Source: Anniella stebbinsi (Eukaryota; Chordata; Lepidosauria; Squamata; Anniellidae). Taken from it: a stretch of 64,000 bases of DNA. Position 1 is the first letter of the stretch. Each line of letters starts with the position of its first letter. The notes under the pieces were generated by a model. It did not search any database. It saw nothing but the letters and a program-made list of their open reading frames with translations, and was not told the origin of the DNA. The stretch covers positions 201,114,017 to 201,178,016 of the forward strand of contig JARDYH010000004.1 of the NCBI GenBank assembly GCA_029215795.1, read 5' to 3'. Below are positions 1-12,692 of this stretch, in pieces. Position numbers and translations under genes: made by a program.

Positions 1-1620
1 CCTTGGGCTCACTGGTATCGATAACATGCCAAATGGAAGTCAAAATCATTTTCTTAGACTAGTCCACCAGTATCTTTTGTTTTTTTGGCCATTTTACAGA
101 TATAGTGTTAAACACAGCTAAAAAACAAAACAAAACCTGGTGTACTGAGAGAATGAGAGATGAAGCAGCTATTTGCTCGAGGCTCTATTTTCATCTTACT
201 TTTCTGGTGTAAAGATTAAATGCTTTCTTTTTGTAAAGCTCCGTACACCAAATGGCACTGGCTGTATTAAAATAAGGAAAACCCAGACTCAAGGAAAGCT
301 CCTCCTAAGGCAAGCTCTCTTGTTAATATGCACGAACATGAAAGGGTTCCTTTTCTCCTATACAACTACAGTGTGTGTGTGTAAATTGCAGGGGGCTCAT
401 TGGCATAAATCTCTGCTGCGACCTCTGAGGTAAACGGGATTTACATTACTTTCTGACAAGAATTAAATGAAGGCCTTGTGGATATATGAACAGCCTTCTA
501 GACTGCAACAGATGGGCATGAATGTGCTCCCTAGGCAAACTATCAGTGACATCTGTGTCCTCCAAATTCTGGTGGTCTCAGCCAATTAACAGGCAAAATG
601 GGGGGGGGAGGGGGATAGGAGGAGGGCTGGCCCCTGCACAGTCTATACCACTCCCTTCTTCCCTTAGCAAAAGCTGGAGCAGAAGTGCTTGTGTTTAGAA
701 ATGAGATCAAGAGTAGCCTGAAGCAGAGGGGAGGTGTTTTTTTTTTTTAAAACTATAGAGATAAGCTTTTCAGGAAGGACTTAGATTATATTAGATATTA
801 GTAGAGCAGCGTAAACCAAATTCCCTTTATAAAGCAGACTTCTCTCCCATCCCTCAAAGATGAAGACGAAGAAGACCCTCAAATGCATGGGTGGCTTTAG
901 TTTATTCTGGATTTACAGAAATGTGGTAAAGTTTAGAAGCGGGTGGTATGTACGATTGCAGGTAGACACAAAGCAAAAACTCAGTTTCTCCAGTGTTCTA
1001 AATTTTGTGCACTTCCTGGATTCCCAAATGCTTCTGTTTCATTTCCAGAATCTGGAGCCAAGTGTTATGGTTCCAGATTTGAACTTTATGGCTAGCTTCC
1101 CTCTACGGACAGATTATGGTGCAACATTCTTAGACTCACACAATGATTTTTTTAAGTGAGCCATGTCAATTCATGCATGTGAAAAGGCTATGACTGAACT
1201 AGTTAAAGATGTCAATTTCAGAATAACTCCATATGAGCATCCCAGCCTAGGACTGGACCTGAGCACCCATCTCTGAGGTGAAAAAAAAATAAAACTTGCC
1301 ATAATATGTATGGCATTTAAAGGAATATTATAAAAAGGCTATTGCCTAAAGACAACTGCAGCATTTAGGGCCAAACTACATGTGATAATACCAAATGCAT
1401 TATTAAGAAACACATCAGTTTTTTTCTCAATGGGAGCTTTTACCTGAGACTAGTAGTGATTTGTTGGAATCATGGCTGGGGAGGGAAAGATTAAACTTCC
1501 TGTCCCCATGTGCTATAGTCCTGATTAAAATATGCCTCCCCTACCACACCTGCTATTATTTAAAAATAACAACCCTAAAACAGCAGGTTTCCTAATGATG
1601 CATTTAGTATCTAGTTTATC
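1..1620. other. Intergenic, nothing recognised
   Basis: AT-rich sequence with a G-run near 601-612 and a T-run near 738. Short open frames have no family signature. Confidence 0.5.
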
Positions 1621-1627
1621 CCTTACA

Positions 1628-1710
1628 AAGCAATCCTATGCACTCTTACTAGGGAGTAAGCCACACTGAGCACAACGGGACTTCTGAGTAAACACACTCA
1701 GGATTCCATT
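1628..1710. mobile_element. MITE-like palindrome, family C
   Basis: AGCAATCCTATGCACTCTTA CTAGGGAGTAAGCC ... GGGACTTCTGAGTAAACACA CTCAGGATTCC. Confidence 0.7.
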
Positions 1711-2257
1711 TTTAAACAACAACAACAACAACACTTGTTGACAATGTCCTACCTTACTTTTATGCTATAATCCTGTGCAGTTTCCTATGCACATGTGTTA
1801 TTGATTACGATAGGGTTTACATATGGATGTTCAAAAAACGACATTTGCTGAGTGCAGATATTCCATTTATAAGGGAGAATTGGCAGGTAGCTTGATGTTT
1901 CCACCTACTTCCTCCTCTACAAATCTGCCCTCCCAGGCTGTTAGCTCCCCCACCCCCACATCACTATTACAAGTCTCATGCCCAGATGGGGCAAAATGGG
2001 CTAAAAATAGCCTGGGGTCATTTGCAGGGGAAAATGGACAGATGGTGGAATTACTCTCTCCCTCACCCTGCATTAGGAGGCAAACACAGGACCAAATGCA
2101 TAACATAGATGGGGGAACTGCTCGCTTGTGGGCTGAAGCTGGATCCCCATCTGACCTGCCAGTTTCCCTGCCTTATCCCTGATCAGAGATAAAGCAGCTT
2201 CCTTGCTCCCCTCCCCTGCTGCAATCACGCTTCATAAAACACCCTGGTGGTGCTAAT

Positions 2258-2436
2258 GGAGGCTTTTTAAAACATAAGAAGAGCCATGCTGGATAAGACC
2301 AAGGATCCATCTTGCCTAGCATTCTGTTCACACAGTGGCCAACCAGCTGCTCACAGGAAACCCACAAGCAAGATATGAATGAAAGAGCACCTTTCTGCCC
2401 TTGTTCTCCAGCAACTGGTGCACATAGGCATACTGC
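2258..2436 (-). mobile_element. CR1-like LINE 3' terminal fragment
   Basis: The plus strand reads AAGAGCCATGCTGGATAAGA then AGTGGCCAACCAGCTGCTCA and CCAGCAACTGG, the same order as the repeat at 27.06 kb. Confidence 0.65.
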
Positions 2437-2823
2437 CTCTAAGCATCATCAGACGGGGGAAAATCACGCTTCCTAACCGTCACTCCCCCCTGGCTTCTGT
2501 CCCACAATACTTCCACTTTCTTCACGCAGTGGAAGAAAGAGGAAGTAAACAATGACCATGTGGCCCATTCAGTGGCCGTTTTTATTGAGCCACTTATCCT
2601 GCACACAACAGGAAATGGTAACACATTTCTTTTTTTAAAAATTTCAGATTTAAAGGGGTCTATTTTGTGATGGAAAAAGGCAAGAAAGAGCGGAAGACAC
2701 ATGAGAGACGGATGTCGTCATCATCTGTCAGTGGGGAGTAACGCATAGCTTGTAGCTAAGCCTCCATTTTTTCTTTACGTGAGTGTGGGGAAATCCTTAC
2801 TGGGAGAACAACATGCAGTTAGA

Positions 2824-3110
2824 ACATATTTATTTTCATTTATTTATTTATTTATTTATTATATTTCTCTACTGCCGAACAACTGAAGCTCTCTAGGCGG
2901 TTCACAACAAATAAAACCATAAAATACAAAATAAAATACATTATAAAAACTTTTAAAAGTTTAAAACTACCATATAAAACAAAATTAAAAACCAGGATAA
3001 AACTTTGGAAAAGGTTCCTAAGCCTTCTAGCTGCATGGAGGATGTGGGTGTGTGCAATTTTAGCTCTGATCTTACTGGGGAGGGAAGAGATTAGCATTCC
3101 TGGTAAGGAT
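2824..3110 (-). mobile_element. L2-type LINE 3' end
   Basis: (TTTA)n, then CTACTGCCGAACAACTGAAG, AAAATAAAATAC repeats and a short decayed coding tail. Matches the 3' terminal organisation of the other L2 copies. Confidence 0.6.
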
Positions 3111-3247
3111 TCCATTCACGCACTGGCATTTGTAATTACTTAAGTAAAAACATTACACATTAAGGCTTAACATGGAGTTTAGCGTGCCATGTTTGAAATC
3201 TTGCATACACCTTGGGATATGTAGTTTTCTGCCTTCAAGTTGAGGGT

Positions 3248-3752
3248 GATACTGGCTGTGTTCAGACAACACAATAGTCAATCATGAGGTAATAATCTAC
3301 TAAATTGTTTATCTAGGGGGTACTCTCCACAAAACATGATAATAATCAACCATGGTGTGGATTAGGATAAGCATTCAGTGGACTATTAGTTCACACTGAG
3401 TTGATTCATCCAGTCCTCCCGCTAGCATCCCATCGGCCATTGCTGCTGAAAATCTAGCCTGCTGGCTGGATTAGAATAACCACTGCATTGACTGCTCTTG
3501 CCTTGCAACTCTGTTACTGATAAAATAACCAATGGTGGCCGAGGAAATAACCAACAGTGCCTTCCACACGACATGATAACCAATGGTGGTTCAAATAGTC
3601 AACCCTGCACAGCATTGGTTATTTGGCTAAAATAACCAACTGTTGGTTAAAATATTCCCTCCACACAATACGATAACCCATGATGAGTTAAATAACCAAC
3701 TGTCGACTATTTAAACCACTGTTGGTTATCGTGTTGACTGAACCCAGTCACA
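3248..3752. mobile_element. Palindromic TIR element rich in ATAACCAA words
   Basis: Left end ACTGGCTGTGTTCAGACAAC and right end GTGTTGACTGAACCCAGTC are imperfect inverted repeats. The interior repeats ATAACCAATGGTGG / CCACTGTTGGTTAT-type words on both strands. Non-coding, probable non-autonomous DNA transposon. Confidence 0.6.
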
Positions 3753-3759
3753 AGCAGCT

Positions 3760-6040
3760 AGACAGGGAGAGGCATGAGCAGGCAGTTGAATATTCCAACT
3801 GGTTGCTCACCTGGAGAAACTCGGCCTTACATTATACATATTACACTGCCCTTGCTTCAGGCAAGCATACAAATGGTAAATTGCTGGGTGTATTAAACAG
3901 CCGTTTTCCCAGGGAAGGAATGGCTAAGAGTGAGAACCTGGAGCAGAAACATGAGCTTTGCATCATCATCATGACTGCAGCTCTTCTTTTAGCCCATGGG
4001 CTGAATTCCATTTTGGGTGAGGCCAAATGCAAAAGGGGTAGGGATGAAGGCAAAGGGGCAGTGCCAAAATACCTGCTTATTTTAGCTTAATGCTCTTACT
4101 GCCAGTAACTAAGTCTTAGGAGAGGCATTCCGATCTTTTAGAACAAGGGAAAAACTGCAGAAACATTGGGGAAGCCACCCAATGATTGGTGGTTGAGGAA
4201 AAGTTGCACTTTCTTTTGGGGAATCCCAGAGGGCCAGATTGGGAAGCCTGGAAAGATGGATTTAGCCCCCAGACCTGAAGTAATGCACCCTGATCATCAT
4301 CATTATCATCATCATCACAACTTAATGCACCCTTCCCCACCATATTTTTTACTTCTCTTGATTAACATTACATTTTCTGATTAAAAGGCACTGGCTTTTC
4401 TGAGATAGTAATCTATACACAACCAAGGGTCAGTTCTGGGCAACATTTGCTCCTTATGTCCCATCCGACATGGTCTTTTCCTGATCCATTCCTCCCCCCC
4501 CCCCCTGCAAATGATTGGCTGGGAGGTGAATCACCGCTGGTAGTAAGACATGGCCCAGTGGCCCATGGCAGAAACCTTCACATACAAGATGGAGCATGTG
4601 TGCTTTCTCTCTCTCTGGGAACATTGCTTGAGATGAAATTTAGTTTTGGATGGCAATCTCAAAACACACCCATTTTTCTCATTAAGCTTCTGTCAATGAA
4701 TTCATCTATTCATTAGCCTCACATTCTGTCTACCCTCCATGTGCAATAACATGGAAGGTTTTACAAAGTAAAAGACACATGTGGCCAAAGGCAGACTCAA
4801 TGAGTCACAATTTAAGGAACAAAAGCACCTGTTGTTTTCCACTAGTAATGACCTTAGTAGTACAAGTTTTGGACTGTTTCGCTCTAAATACAGCCATCTC
4901 ACAAACCATGGCTGCATGAGGAAAAGGGAATCGACATTAAGAGCAATAAATTTAAAAGCTCGTTAAAAAAGACATAATGAATTTGGTACACCACATATTT
5001 CTAGATCAAAGATACCTTTGAAGTGACCCAGCTCCAATCCGTGAATGAGGCAAACTGCTTCCTTTCTGATCTGATCTTACTTGGTGGTGTCCAATAAAAT
5101 AGAAGTTAAGGAAATTGTTGTTATCTGAATATGGCCAGAAGAAGCAGTCACTCAATGACAGCCTTGTCCCACAACAACAATTGGGGAAATCATTAGGAAG
5201 AAGGCGAGGCCAAGTGACGCAAGAAATAAAATTGTGGGGTTGGTTTTTTTGAACTAATCTTGTCCTGCCGTTGTCACCAACAACTTGCTGTGTGAAACAG
5301 CTTAGCCTTTGTCAATGTTAACAGGGTCTTGGAAAGGCTCCTTTTTCATGAATATGTATCATCAGCCCTCCATGTCTACAGAGACAAACTCTTCAAAACC
5401 TCAATAATATTAAAACAAAACAAAAAACCCCTCACCAACCAACCACCAAAATTCTAAGCTATTGGGCTGAGAGAGCAGAAATGCTAGTAAGTAATGTGAG
5501 CTCACGCTTTTGAAATGAACCAACGGAAACTTTCTCTTCTAAACCTTTCTTAGAACTCGATGAAGCCTATAGAACACTCTAATTCTTCATGTGTAAATGT
5601 GCAAAACCTGCCATGATCTCTCAAGGGAAGAGAGATGATTATGCATTTTAGAGCTCAAGCAACATGCATATATAACAAATATGTAACTAGATGCATTGCA
5701 CAGGTAGCGAATGCTCAGTTCTGCTTACAATATTAACAGCATGTGAATGTCCAAGTTGCAAGTTTCCTCACATGAATTAACATCTGATTTGAATAGGGCT
5801 TCTCGTATAAGTAAAGATTCCTGGCAAATCATAACATTGAGTTGGTCTCATAGTAATAGGTGGGACCTTTGTAAACAATTTTAATAATAAGCTAATGTTT
5901 CATTAATATACTTTATATATTTTAACATTTCTTTATTATACTTTGAGAAACAGATGAAAGAAGGTTAAAGATTGTCAGAAGTGTTTCGTATTTGAGATTA
6001 ATTTATAACCTGGTCCCACTTTGATTACCTGAAAACATTA
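3760..6040. other. Intergenic, nothing recognised
   Basis: Only an (ATC)n patch at 4291-4318 and a C-run near 4494-4505. The 122-aa frame at 3722-4090 overlaps the edge of the palindromic element and has no domain that I recognise. Confidence 0.5.
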
Positions 6041-6071
6041 AGTGCTCTTCCTATAAAAAATGAGACTTCAA

Positions 6072-6132
6072 CAGTGCAATCCTATAGATGTCTACTCAGA
6101 GTTAAGCCCAATTCTATTCATTTTAATAGGCA
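6072..6132. mobile_element. MITE-like palindrome, family C, half copy
   Basis: AGTGCAATCCTATAGATGTC TACTCAGAGTTAAGCCC. Similar partial copies lie at 7638-7730, 9070-9140, 27980-28062, 47590-47655 and 47828-47905. Confidence 0.6.
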
Positions 6133-6540
6133 GGGCAATGCTTTTCAAAATCTTGGATTCCCCCCCCCCCTCATTTTTGCAACATTTTCCCCCATCATTT
6201 GTACAAACCCAAGGTGGCTTAAATGAAATTTTGGAACTATATTGTATAACTAACTATGGGTGATTCTAGGTGAGGCTTTTATTGTGCAATCGCATCGCCT
6301 TAATCATGGAATTATGTAGGGGGTACAGATATTGGCCCAGTTTAGATGTGATGATAATGTACCTGGAGTGAGAGCAGCTAAATAAACCATATACCTTCCA
6401 CCTGAGGTTTGCTGACCTTGAAGTGTGAACTGGGAACTCTAGCCTCCCTGGCTGCCTGCACTTCCTGATATGAAAAGGGTTTATGGGAGGAATTACCTCA
6501 TGATGTCTTTCCCTGGGCTTTAATTGACGTGCAGGAAGCC

Positions 6541-6950
6541 CCAACCTTTTTGGGCTCGTGGGAACACTTGGGAATTTGAGAAACTGCTGTGGACACCACC
6601 ACAAAATGGCTCCCATGGAAGATGTAGCTACTCACATCATGGCTGCTGTGGGGGGATGGGAGAGAAATAGTGAGGCTAGAGGCTGGGAGGGAAATGGCAA
6701 AGCAAAGGAGTAGAGAAAGAGCAAGGCTAGAGGCTGGGAGGGAGAGAAACAGTGACCTAAGAAGGAGGGGGAGAGAGAGAGGTCAAAGCTAGAGGTGAGA
6801 AAGGGAGAGAAAGAAGACTGCTCTAACATTTACGAAGGTTTTTCTAAAACAATTTTTGAAGGGGACAGGTAGGTGAGCTTTGTAGGGGGTACTGGAGGTC
6901 CCTGTGGGTGCTATGACACCCATGGGTGCACGTTGGGGACCCCCTGTGTT
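6541..6950. mobile_element. Decayed element with internal purine-rich repeats
   Basis: Ends CCCCAACCTTTTTGGGCTCG and CACGTTGGGGACCCC are inverted. Inside, GGCTAGAGGCTGGGAGGGA recurs at about 6671 and 6723 in a GA-rich tract. Produces no convincing protein. Confidence 0.5.
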
Positions 6951-6959
6951 AAAGTGTGC

Positions 6960-8700
6960 ATGTTTCTGAAATACGTGCGAAGAAACCAGAATTAGTGTTT
7001 GCTACTTTGTAATGTCTGAAGTGGCCTTGTAATTCTCTCACTGCACTCTGTATGACCAGAAGCTGACCAGTTTTCTTCAATGTTCTGTATGCATAACAGT
7101 AGGAATAAATAATGCAATGAAGTAATGAAGAGAAAGGGGAAGCTGTATAGGATCGACTTTAGGTATAGTATTTATGCACAATACATTTTAGATTGCAAAC
7201 TCCTCAAGATAGGGATCTGTCCTCTTACATTTTGTAAGCAAGCATGTACATCGATGGCTCTACATTAATATAGAAATATCATACGGTACTTGAAGCATGT
7301 TACTTAGTACATGTGAGCAAATTAAAGGGGCAGGGAATGCCCCTTTAATGAAGGTGAGTTACAAAAAAAGGTTCCGCCATTATAAGCCACAAAATTCTAT
7401 TGCATATAAAAAATGACACTTGTGCTAATAACTTGAAATTTTGCATTCCTGATCTATGTCAGGCATTGGGAACCTACGCCCCATGGGCCAGATAGTGCTG
7501 GCCAGCTTCTAATCCTACCCCCTCTCCTGGCAGGAAAAATCCCTTGTATCCAATCAGCAATTTACCTGTGTGTAGACCTGCAGTGTCCTTGTATTTGGGA
7601 TGCTATCTGAAAGTGCTGCTGAGTGATTCAATCGTCTTCACTTATGAGTAGACATGCAGTCCTCAGACGTAAGCCCTACTATATTCAATGCTTCTTACTC
7701 CCAGTATGTGTGTATAGGATTGCAGCCCGAAATGGGTTAAATACATGCAAAGCAATAATTTAAGATATGGTGTGCTCTTTCTTTTCCAAAAATGTCCCCA
7801 AATTGCTACTCATTGTGAATCAATTCATCTTAAGTTGATTGTGGTTGTTATTTATCTATGTGAAATAAAACAAAGGGAAAACACAACTGAATTTAGCTTT
7901 ACATAATCTGGGGGTTGGAGGGAGTTGGACGCTGCCGTAATCTATCTCAGACGAGCTACTGTTGTAAAAATCCTATTTACACCCTTCCCATCTGATTAAC
8001 ATGAAGATAAAGAAATTTGTTTCTCAGAGTGGACTATCAAGGCAGTAAGCTCAGTTTCGAGGGTTTATGTTATAGTGCAATGTTTGCTGTAGACATTTCC
8101 ATTTCATTAGCATATTCAGCTTTACATGAAACCCAGCGATGAATACTCCCCCTGATCTGAAGCTAATCCTCTTTAAAGAGCTACGGGCTATATTACATGT
8201 GGCCACAGCTATAGTGATGCCATCGCTGAATCGCTTTGAAGCCTATTGAACAGTGTTCTCTTGTGAAACCCTGCCCAGGCCTATAAACGAACTGTGTTGT
8301 GAAAGCCCACTGTTTTTCATGAGGAAGAATTTTTATAAGGGGACAGAAATGACCCCCACCCCTCCAAACGAGGTCACAGCACTCATGAGAGAAAGATGAT
8401 GTTCCACTGTTTTCACTACTTCTAAGCACCAATTCATAATCTCCATCACCCAAGATTAAAAAAATTCAGCTGGGCAAGCAATAATTAAAAGTAAATTGCT
8501 CATTTAGCAGCTGAAAATTCATAATTTACCAAGGTAAAGTCATCTTCTGGGGATCACAAGGATTCATAACACAGTTTTAGGTGGATAGCATCCTGTATAC
8601 TAATAGAAAACCCATTCTCTCTTGAGTTAGGATCCTTACGTAGCCAAAATGTCACCTTCTATATACAAGAGAAAGGTAGCAGCAGGCTCAGGGAAACCCC
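6960..8700. other. Intergenic, one partial family C repeat, otherwise nothing
   Basis: A decayed family C palindrome lies at 7638-7730. The rest is AT-rich without recognisable genes or repeats. Confidence 0.45.
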
Positions 8701-8710
8701 AAGATTTGAA

Positions 8711-8718
8711 ATAATAAT

Positions 8719-8750
<32 letters not shown>

Positions 8751-8752
8751 CT
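8711..8752. repeat. (AAC)n microsatellite
   Basis: AATAATAATAA followed by about ten AAC units. Confidence 0.95.
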
Positions 8753-9692
8753 TTAAGAGGGGAAAATAGCCCACACAGCCAATGAGGACTAAGCATGCTC
8801 AATGCCCACAGAATTCTGACTGGTGTTTTTGGGTGACGGGAATAGAAAACTATTGGTGAGGGGAAACAGAATAGTGTATCCTGGGAAAGGGCATGGCTGA
8901 CTGGCTGGCATCCTTGTCAAGAGCACTCCACACTGTAACACTTGGGCTATTATATTGCATGGTTTTAAATAAGCATAAAATAAAAAAGTAGATTTCAAAT
9001 TCTTTGGGGGCAAGTTTTATGGCATTTTTATCTGTTAAGAATCTACAAAGAGGGATTTTAAGAAGAAATTATGAGTAGCATCCAATGGTAGTTCTATGCT
9101 GAGTAAACACATTGAAATGAATGAGACTTAAGTTAGTCACTTAAGTCGCAATCAACCAATATGCATGTAATGCATGTGAGACAGCACTCAAAAAACAAAA
9201 CAAATGACCAGTAGTAGTGCATACAGTTCATTATTTTTTATAGATTTTAATTTTTTTAAAATGCTGACATTTAAAAGTCCCATTCATTTCAATAGGTCTC
9301 CTCTACATAGCACTAACATTGGATATGACTCTATATGTTGAACTAGTCTTGTCAGAGCTTCAATGTAATCAATATGCTTTCCTGTAATGTGTTGTGCGGC
9401 ACACATGTAGAAGCATCCACAGAATCACCTCAGCATGCACAGGTGATTCCAGCAAGATTAGGCCCCATCCTTTGCCTAACAGATGACTGGCATGCACTGG
9501 CTGTGTTTTGGGATGGAAAGAGAAGCTGACCTCAGTTTAGGCATCCATTCTTGCCCTTCCTGATGTGATACAATCCTGCTCGCATGCTAAAGACCAGGAT
9601 TGCAGAATAGGGACACATCCAAAATCTATCATGTCCAGTATGTCAAAATGTGTGAAAAATTAACTGGTGTTGGGCATATAAAAATGGTCATA

Positions 9693-9915
9693 TGAGTTGG
9701 TTTATTTATTTATTAAAACATTTGTATCCCACCCTATATCATAAGAATCTCAGGGCGGCGTACAGATAAAATCATACAAACAATATAAAACAATAAATAT
9801 ACATAGCTAAACACAAATCAAGCCATTAATAAGCTAAAACTAGTATAGAATTCAAAAACAGTACGGCCAATTAAAACAATTAAAGCTATGTGCAAGCTTG
9901 CAGTCCTGAATTTAA
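9693..9915 (-). mobile_element. L2-type LINE 3' end
   Basis: TTTATTTATTTATTAAAAC then TTGTATCCCACCCTATATCA, CTCAGGGCGGCGTACAGATA, followed by ATAAAA-rich sequence. Confidence 0.65.
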
Positions 9916-10362
9916 GAAAGATATGTCAATAAAATGAAAGTGCTGAATGACACACCTTCTCTTCTCTGCATGGCCCTTCCAAATGCTATTTTGTGCCCAA
10001 AACATTGGCAGGTTCAGCCCTAAAACTGCAGTGAATGTGCAGCAGTACTACACTGTACTGTCAAAAAGAGAGTTCAGAAACAGAATAAAAAGCAGAGCCA
10101 GCTAAAAGTGCAGGGAGTATTGAACAAGGCTCTTGATCTGTCTTCCCTGTTCCAGCAAAGAGGGCCTTGAGCTCTTTAATGACTACAGCTGCTCATGAGG
10201 ACTAAAAGGCTAATAGCCGTATCATGAGATGAGTCATAAACAACACACTGTGGTTGTCACAGTCATGCCTACCTCCAGTAGATTGATTCCCTTTATACAC
10301 CAATGCATTGGTTTGGCACTCACCCATGTAATTACCGATACCACTTGTGATGTAATTGAATA

Positions 10363-10563
10363 AGGGGGAGGGACCATAGCTCAGTGAGATAGAGCACCTG
10401 CTTTGCATGCAGAAGGTCCCTGGCTCGATCCCCAGCTTCTCCAGGTAGGGCAAGGAAAAGAATCCTGCCTGAAAACCTGGAGAACCACTGCCAGTCAGTG
10501 TCAACAATACTGGGTTAAATGGACCCATGGTCTGTCTCAGTATAAGGCAGCTTCCTATGTTCC
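10363..10563 (+). mobile_element. tRNA-derived SINE with tRNA-Ala(TGC)-like head
   Basis: The head has an A box-like CATAGCTCAGTGAGATAGAGC region, an anticodon-loop-like CTTTGCATGC and B box GGTCCCTGGCTCGATCC, the layout of tRNA-Ala(UGC). A non-tRNA body follows (GCCTGAAAACCTGGAGAACC ... AAGGCAGCTTCCTATGTTCC). It is not a working tRNA gene because the 3' acceptor is replaced by SINE body. Confidence 0.85.
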
Positions 10564-10709
10564 TAATCTGGCAATTTCATGTTGAATACATGTGTGTGTG
10601 TTTTTGAAGAACTTAATAATGGCTATCAAAATGCAGTGCTGTTTTGTTTGTTTTAATAGGGCAGCTATAGTTGTCCCCTCACTCCAGATTGGACTGTACC
10701 TTCACACTG

Positions 10710-10880
10710 GACATAGGAAGCTACCTTTTCTGGAGTTTGACCATTAATGCATCTAGCTCAACATTGTCTATTAGAAGAAGCTCTCCAAGCTCTTTCCCAG
10801 TCCTATTAGAGATGCCAGGGATTGAACCTGGGATCTTTTGCATATAAAGCATGCACTCTGCTTCTGAGCTATAGCAGAGC
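10710..10880 (-). mobile_element. Same tRNA-derived SINE family, inverted
   Basis: The plus strand runs from ACATAGGAAGCTACC to GGATTGAACCTGGGATC (B box complement) and GAGCTATAGC. It forms an inverted pair with the copy about 150 bp to its left. Confidence 0.75.
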
Positions 10881-10950
10881 TACCTGATCTTCTCCTTCTT
10901 CCATCTCTGAGCTATAGCAGAGCTACCTGATCTTCTCCTTCTTCTTCCAT
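10864..10950. repeat. 43-bp tandem duplication at a SINE edge
   Basis: GAGCTATAGCAGAGCTACCT begins at 10866 and again at 10909 with near identity through CTTCTCCTTCTTCCATCTC. The first unit overlaps the head of the inverted SINE. Confidence 0.8.
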
Positions 10951-11345
10951 CTCCCAATCCATTCTTCTTTTCTGTTACCAAGCTGCCACCATATTATTAT
11001 TTATCATCATGTATCAATTCGAAGTGGTTTACTACATAGATTGCTTTATAGTCTATATCTCATTCACCCCCTGCAACAGTCCTTTGAAGTGGTTCAGTAG
11101 ATGCTTTAACACATTCTTTGGAGGTCCTTTTATGGGTACTTCCACCTTTAGAGTTTAGGCAGGTGGCAACTGGGTAAAGACTTTCTTGGTGGTGGCACTC
11201 TATTCATGGAATACACTTTCCAGAAATGTCCCCAGGTGCCATCACTAGTTTCCAGGCAATAGGTAAAAAAAAATAATGTTATTTTTCTGAACATTCAAGG
11301 GGCAATTTTGTTATATCGTCCCCTGTCTTAACTATTTCAAAGTTG

Positions 11346-11368
11346 TTTATCTTTGAGTTCTATCTATC

Positions 11369-11407
<39 letters not shown>

Positions 11408-11417
11408 ATCTATCTTC
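11346..11417. repeat. (TATC)n microsatellite
   Basis: Eleven or more near-uninterrupted CTAT units, with ATCATC interruptions at both ends. Confidence 0.95.
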
Positions 11418-11900
11418 ATGTTACTGCTATTTTTGCTTTGTGCAGTTTGTGGTGTTCTGCTTCGGTACTGAAAAGCTGAAAGGGAGGAGATGAGAATGAT
11501 TTGCCCAGAAAAGCCCTTCTCAAACCGACCAATGGTCCATCACAGTAGCCAACCAGGTATCTCTGGGAAGACACAAGCAACCATGTTGGGAAACAGCAGC
11601 TTGATAAATTCATTATTGAGCAGGGATTTGAAGGGAAGTCTCTCAAAACGTTGTCCCACTCTGTCCACTTTCTCTCACAATTGCAAAATGGACTATGTCT
11701 TGCACCCAACATATTAATTCCCAAAGTTGGTTAAAATGACTCCTTAGTAGTGCTTCATGGAACAAACAATGGAGCCAGCTGTAAATTCGATGCTTTGCTT
11801 ATGGGGCCAGATCCACAAGGTGTATTAAAGAGACCTCTCAGTGGGGTTCACCACAGCTACCTTCTTCTTCTTAGCCGTAAGAGGCAAGCATCCAGCAAAT

Positions 11901-12090
11901 CAGCTCAGTGGTAGTTGAGTACAGGCTCTTCATACAGAAGATTTCAAATTCAATTCCTGGCATCTCCACATACAGCTGGCTGAGAAAGAGCCTTGCCTGA
12001 AATCCTGGAGAGCAGCTGCCAGATAGTCTAAACAACATTGATCTAGATGGACCAATGGTGATTTGCTGTAATGCAGCTTCCTATGTTTCT
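11901..12090 (+). mobile_element. Same tRNA-derived SINE family, third copy
   Basis: GCTCAGTGGTAGTTGAGTAC, a decayed B box, then GCCTGAAATCCTGGAGAGCA and an end GCAGCTTCCTATGTTTCT. Confidence 0.75.
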
Positions 12091-12264
12091 ACAAAGTTCT
12101 CAAAGAAAGGGCTACTGTAATGGCAAATCATTGGAGTGATTGCCTAGCATCCATCCAGGTACTCCTACTTCTGGATTGCTCCAGGCAACAATGAGCTAGT
12201 AGTGGCTAAGAGGATGCACTCGCCCTAAAGGATCAGTTTGGGTTACCTGAAGGATCATCTCCTC

Positions 12265-12405
12265 ACATATATATATATATACCTGCCTCTACCTTTTTAT
12301 TCTGCCAGGCCTTTTAATGTTATCTTTTGTTATCTTTTCTGGTTTTAGGTTTTGTGAACTACCCGGAGAGTTTATGGGCAGTACAGAAATGTAATAAATA
12401 AATAA
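12265..12405 (+). mobile_element. L2-type LINE 3' end with (AT)n
   Basis: After an (AT)n tract, TTTTGTGAACTACCCGGAGA ... GGGCAGTACAGAAATGTAAT ends in AATAAATAAATAA, a LINE 3' terminus. Confidence 0.6.
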
Positions 12406-12596
12406 GAAAGGATGAGGAGAAGTGTGTAGTGATACCACTGTAGCATCTCTCCTGGCACTTATTTGACTACTGGGGAAATGTGCCATCATCTAAAGAGGCT
12501 GAATCTGGGTGCAGGATTCAGAGTGTCAGCATAGGAGAAAAAGCTTCTATATGTTTTCAGTTCTTGCATTTTCAGTTTAGCCCTAAATTCCTGCAG

Positions 12597-12692
12597 TAAG
12601 GTTGCAATCCCATGTATAGTTACTCGGAGTAAACCTGATTAAACTGAGTAGCGCTTCCTGAGTAAATGTACACAGGATTGGGTTGCACAAGT
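12597..12692. mobile_element. MITE-like palindrome, family C
   Basis: GGTTGCAATCCCATGTATAG TTACTCGGAGTAAACC ... CTGAGTAAATGTACACAGGA TTGGGTTGC. Confidence 0.7.

Noticed and set aside
3722..4090. 122-aa plus-strand open frame
   Set aside because: Begins inside a palindromic repeat, has no recognisable domain and no codon or splice evidence.
10370..10445. Possible tRNA-Ala gene
   Set aside because: A and B boxes are present but the sequence continues into a SINE body that recurs elsewhere, and the stems are imperfect.
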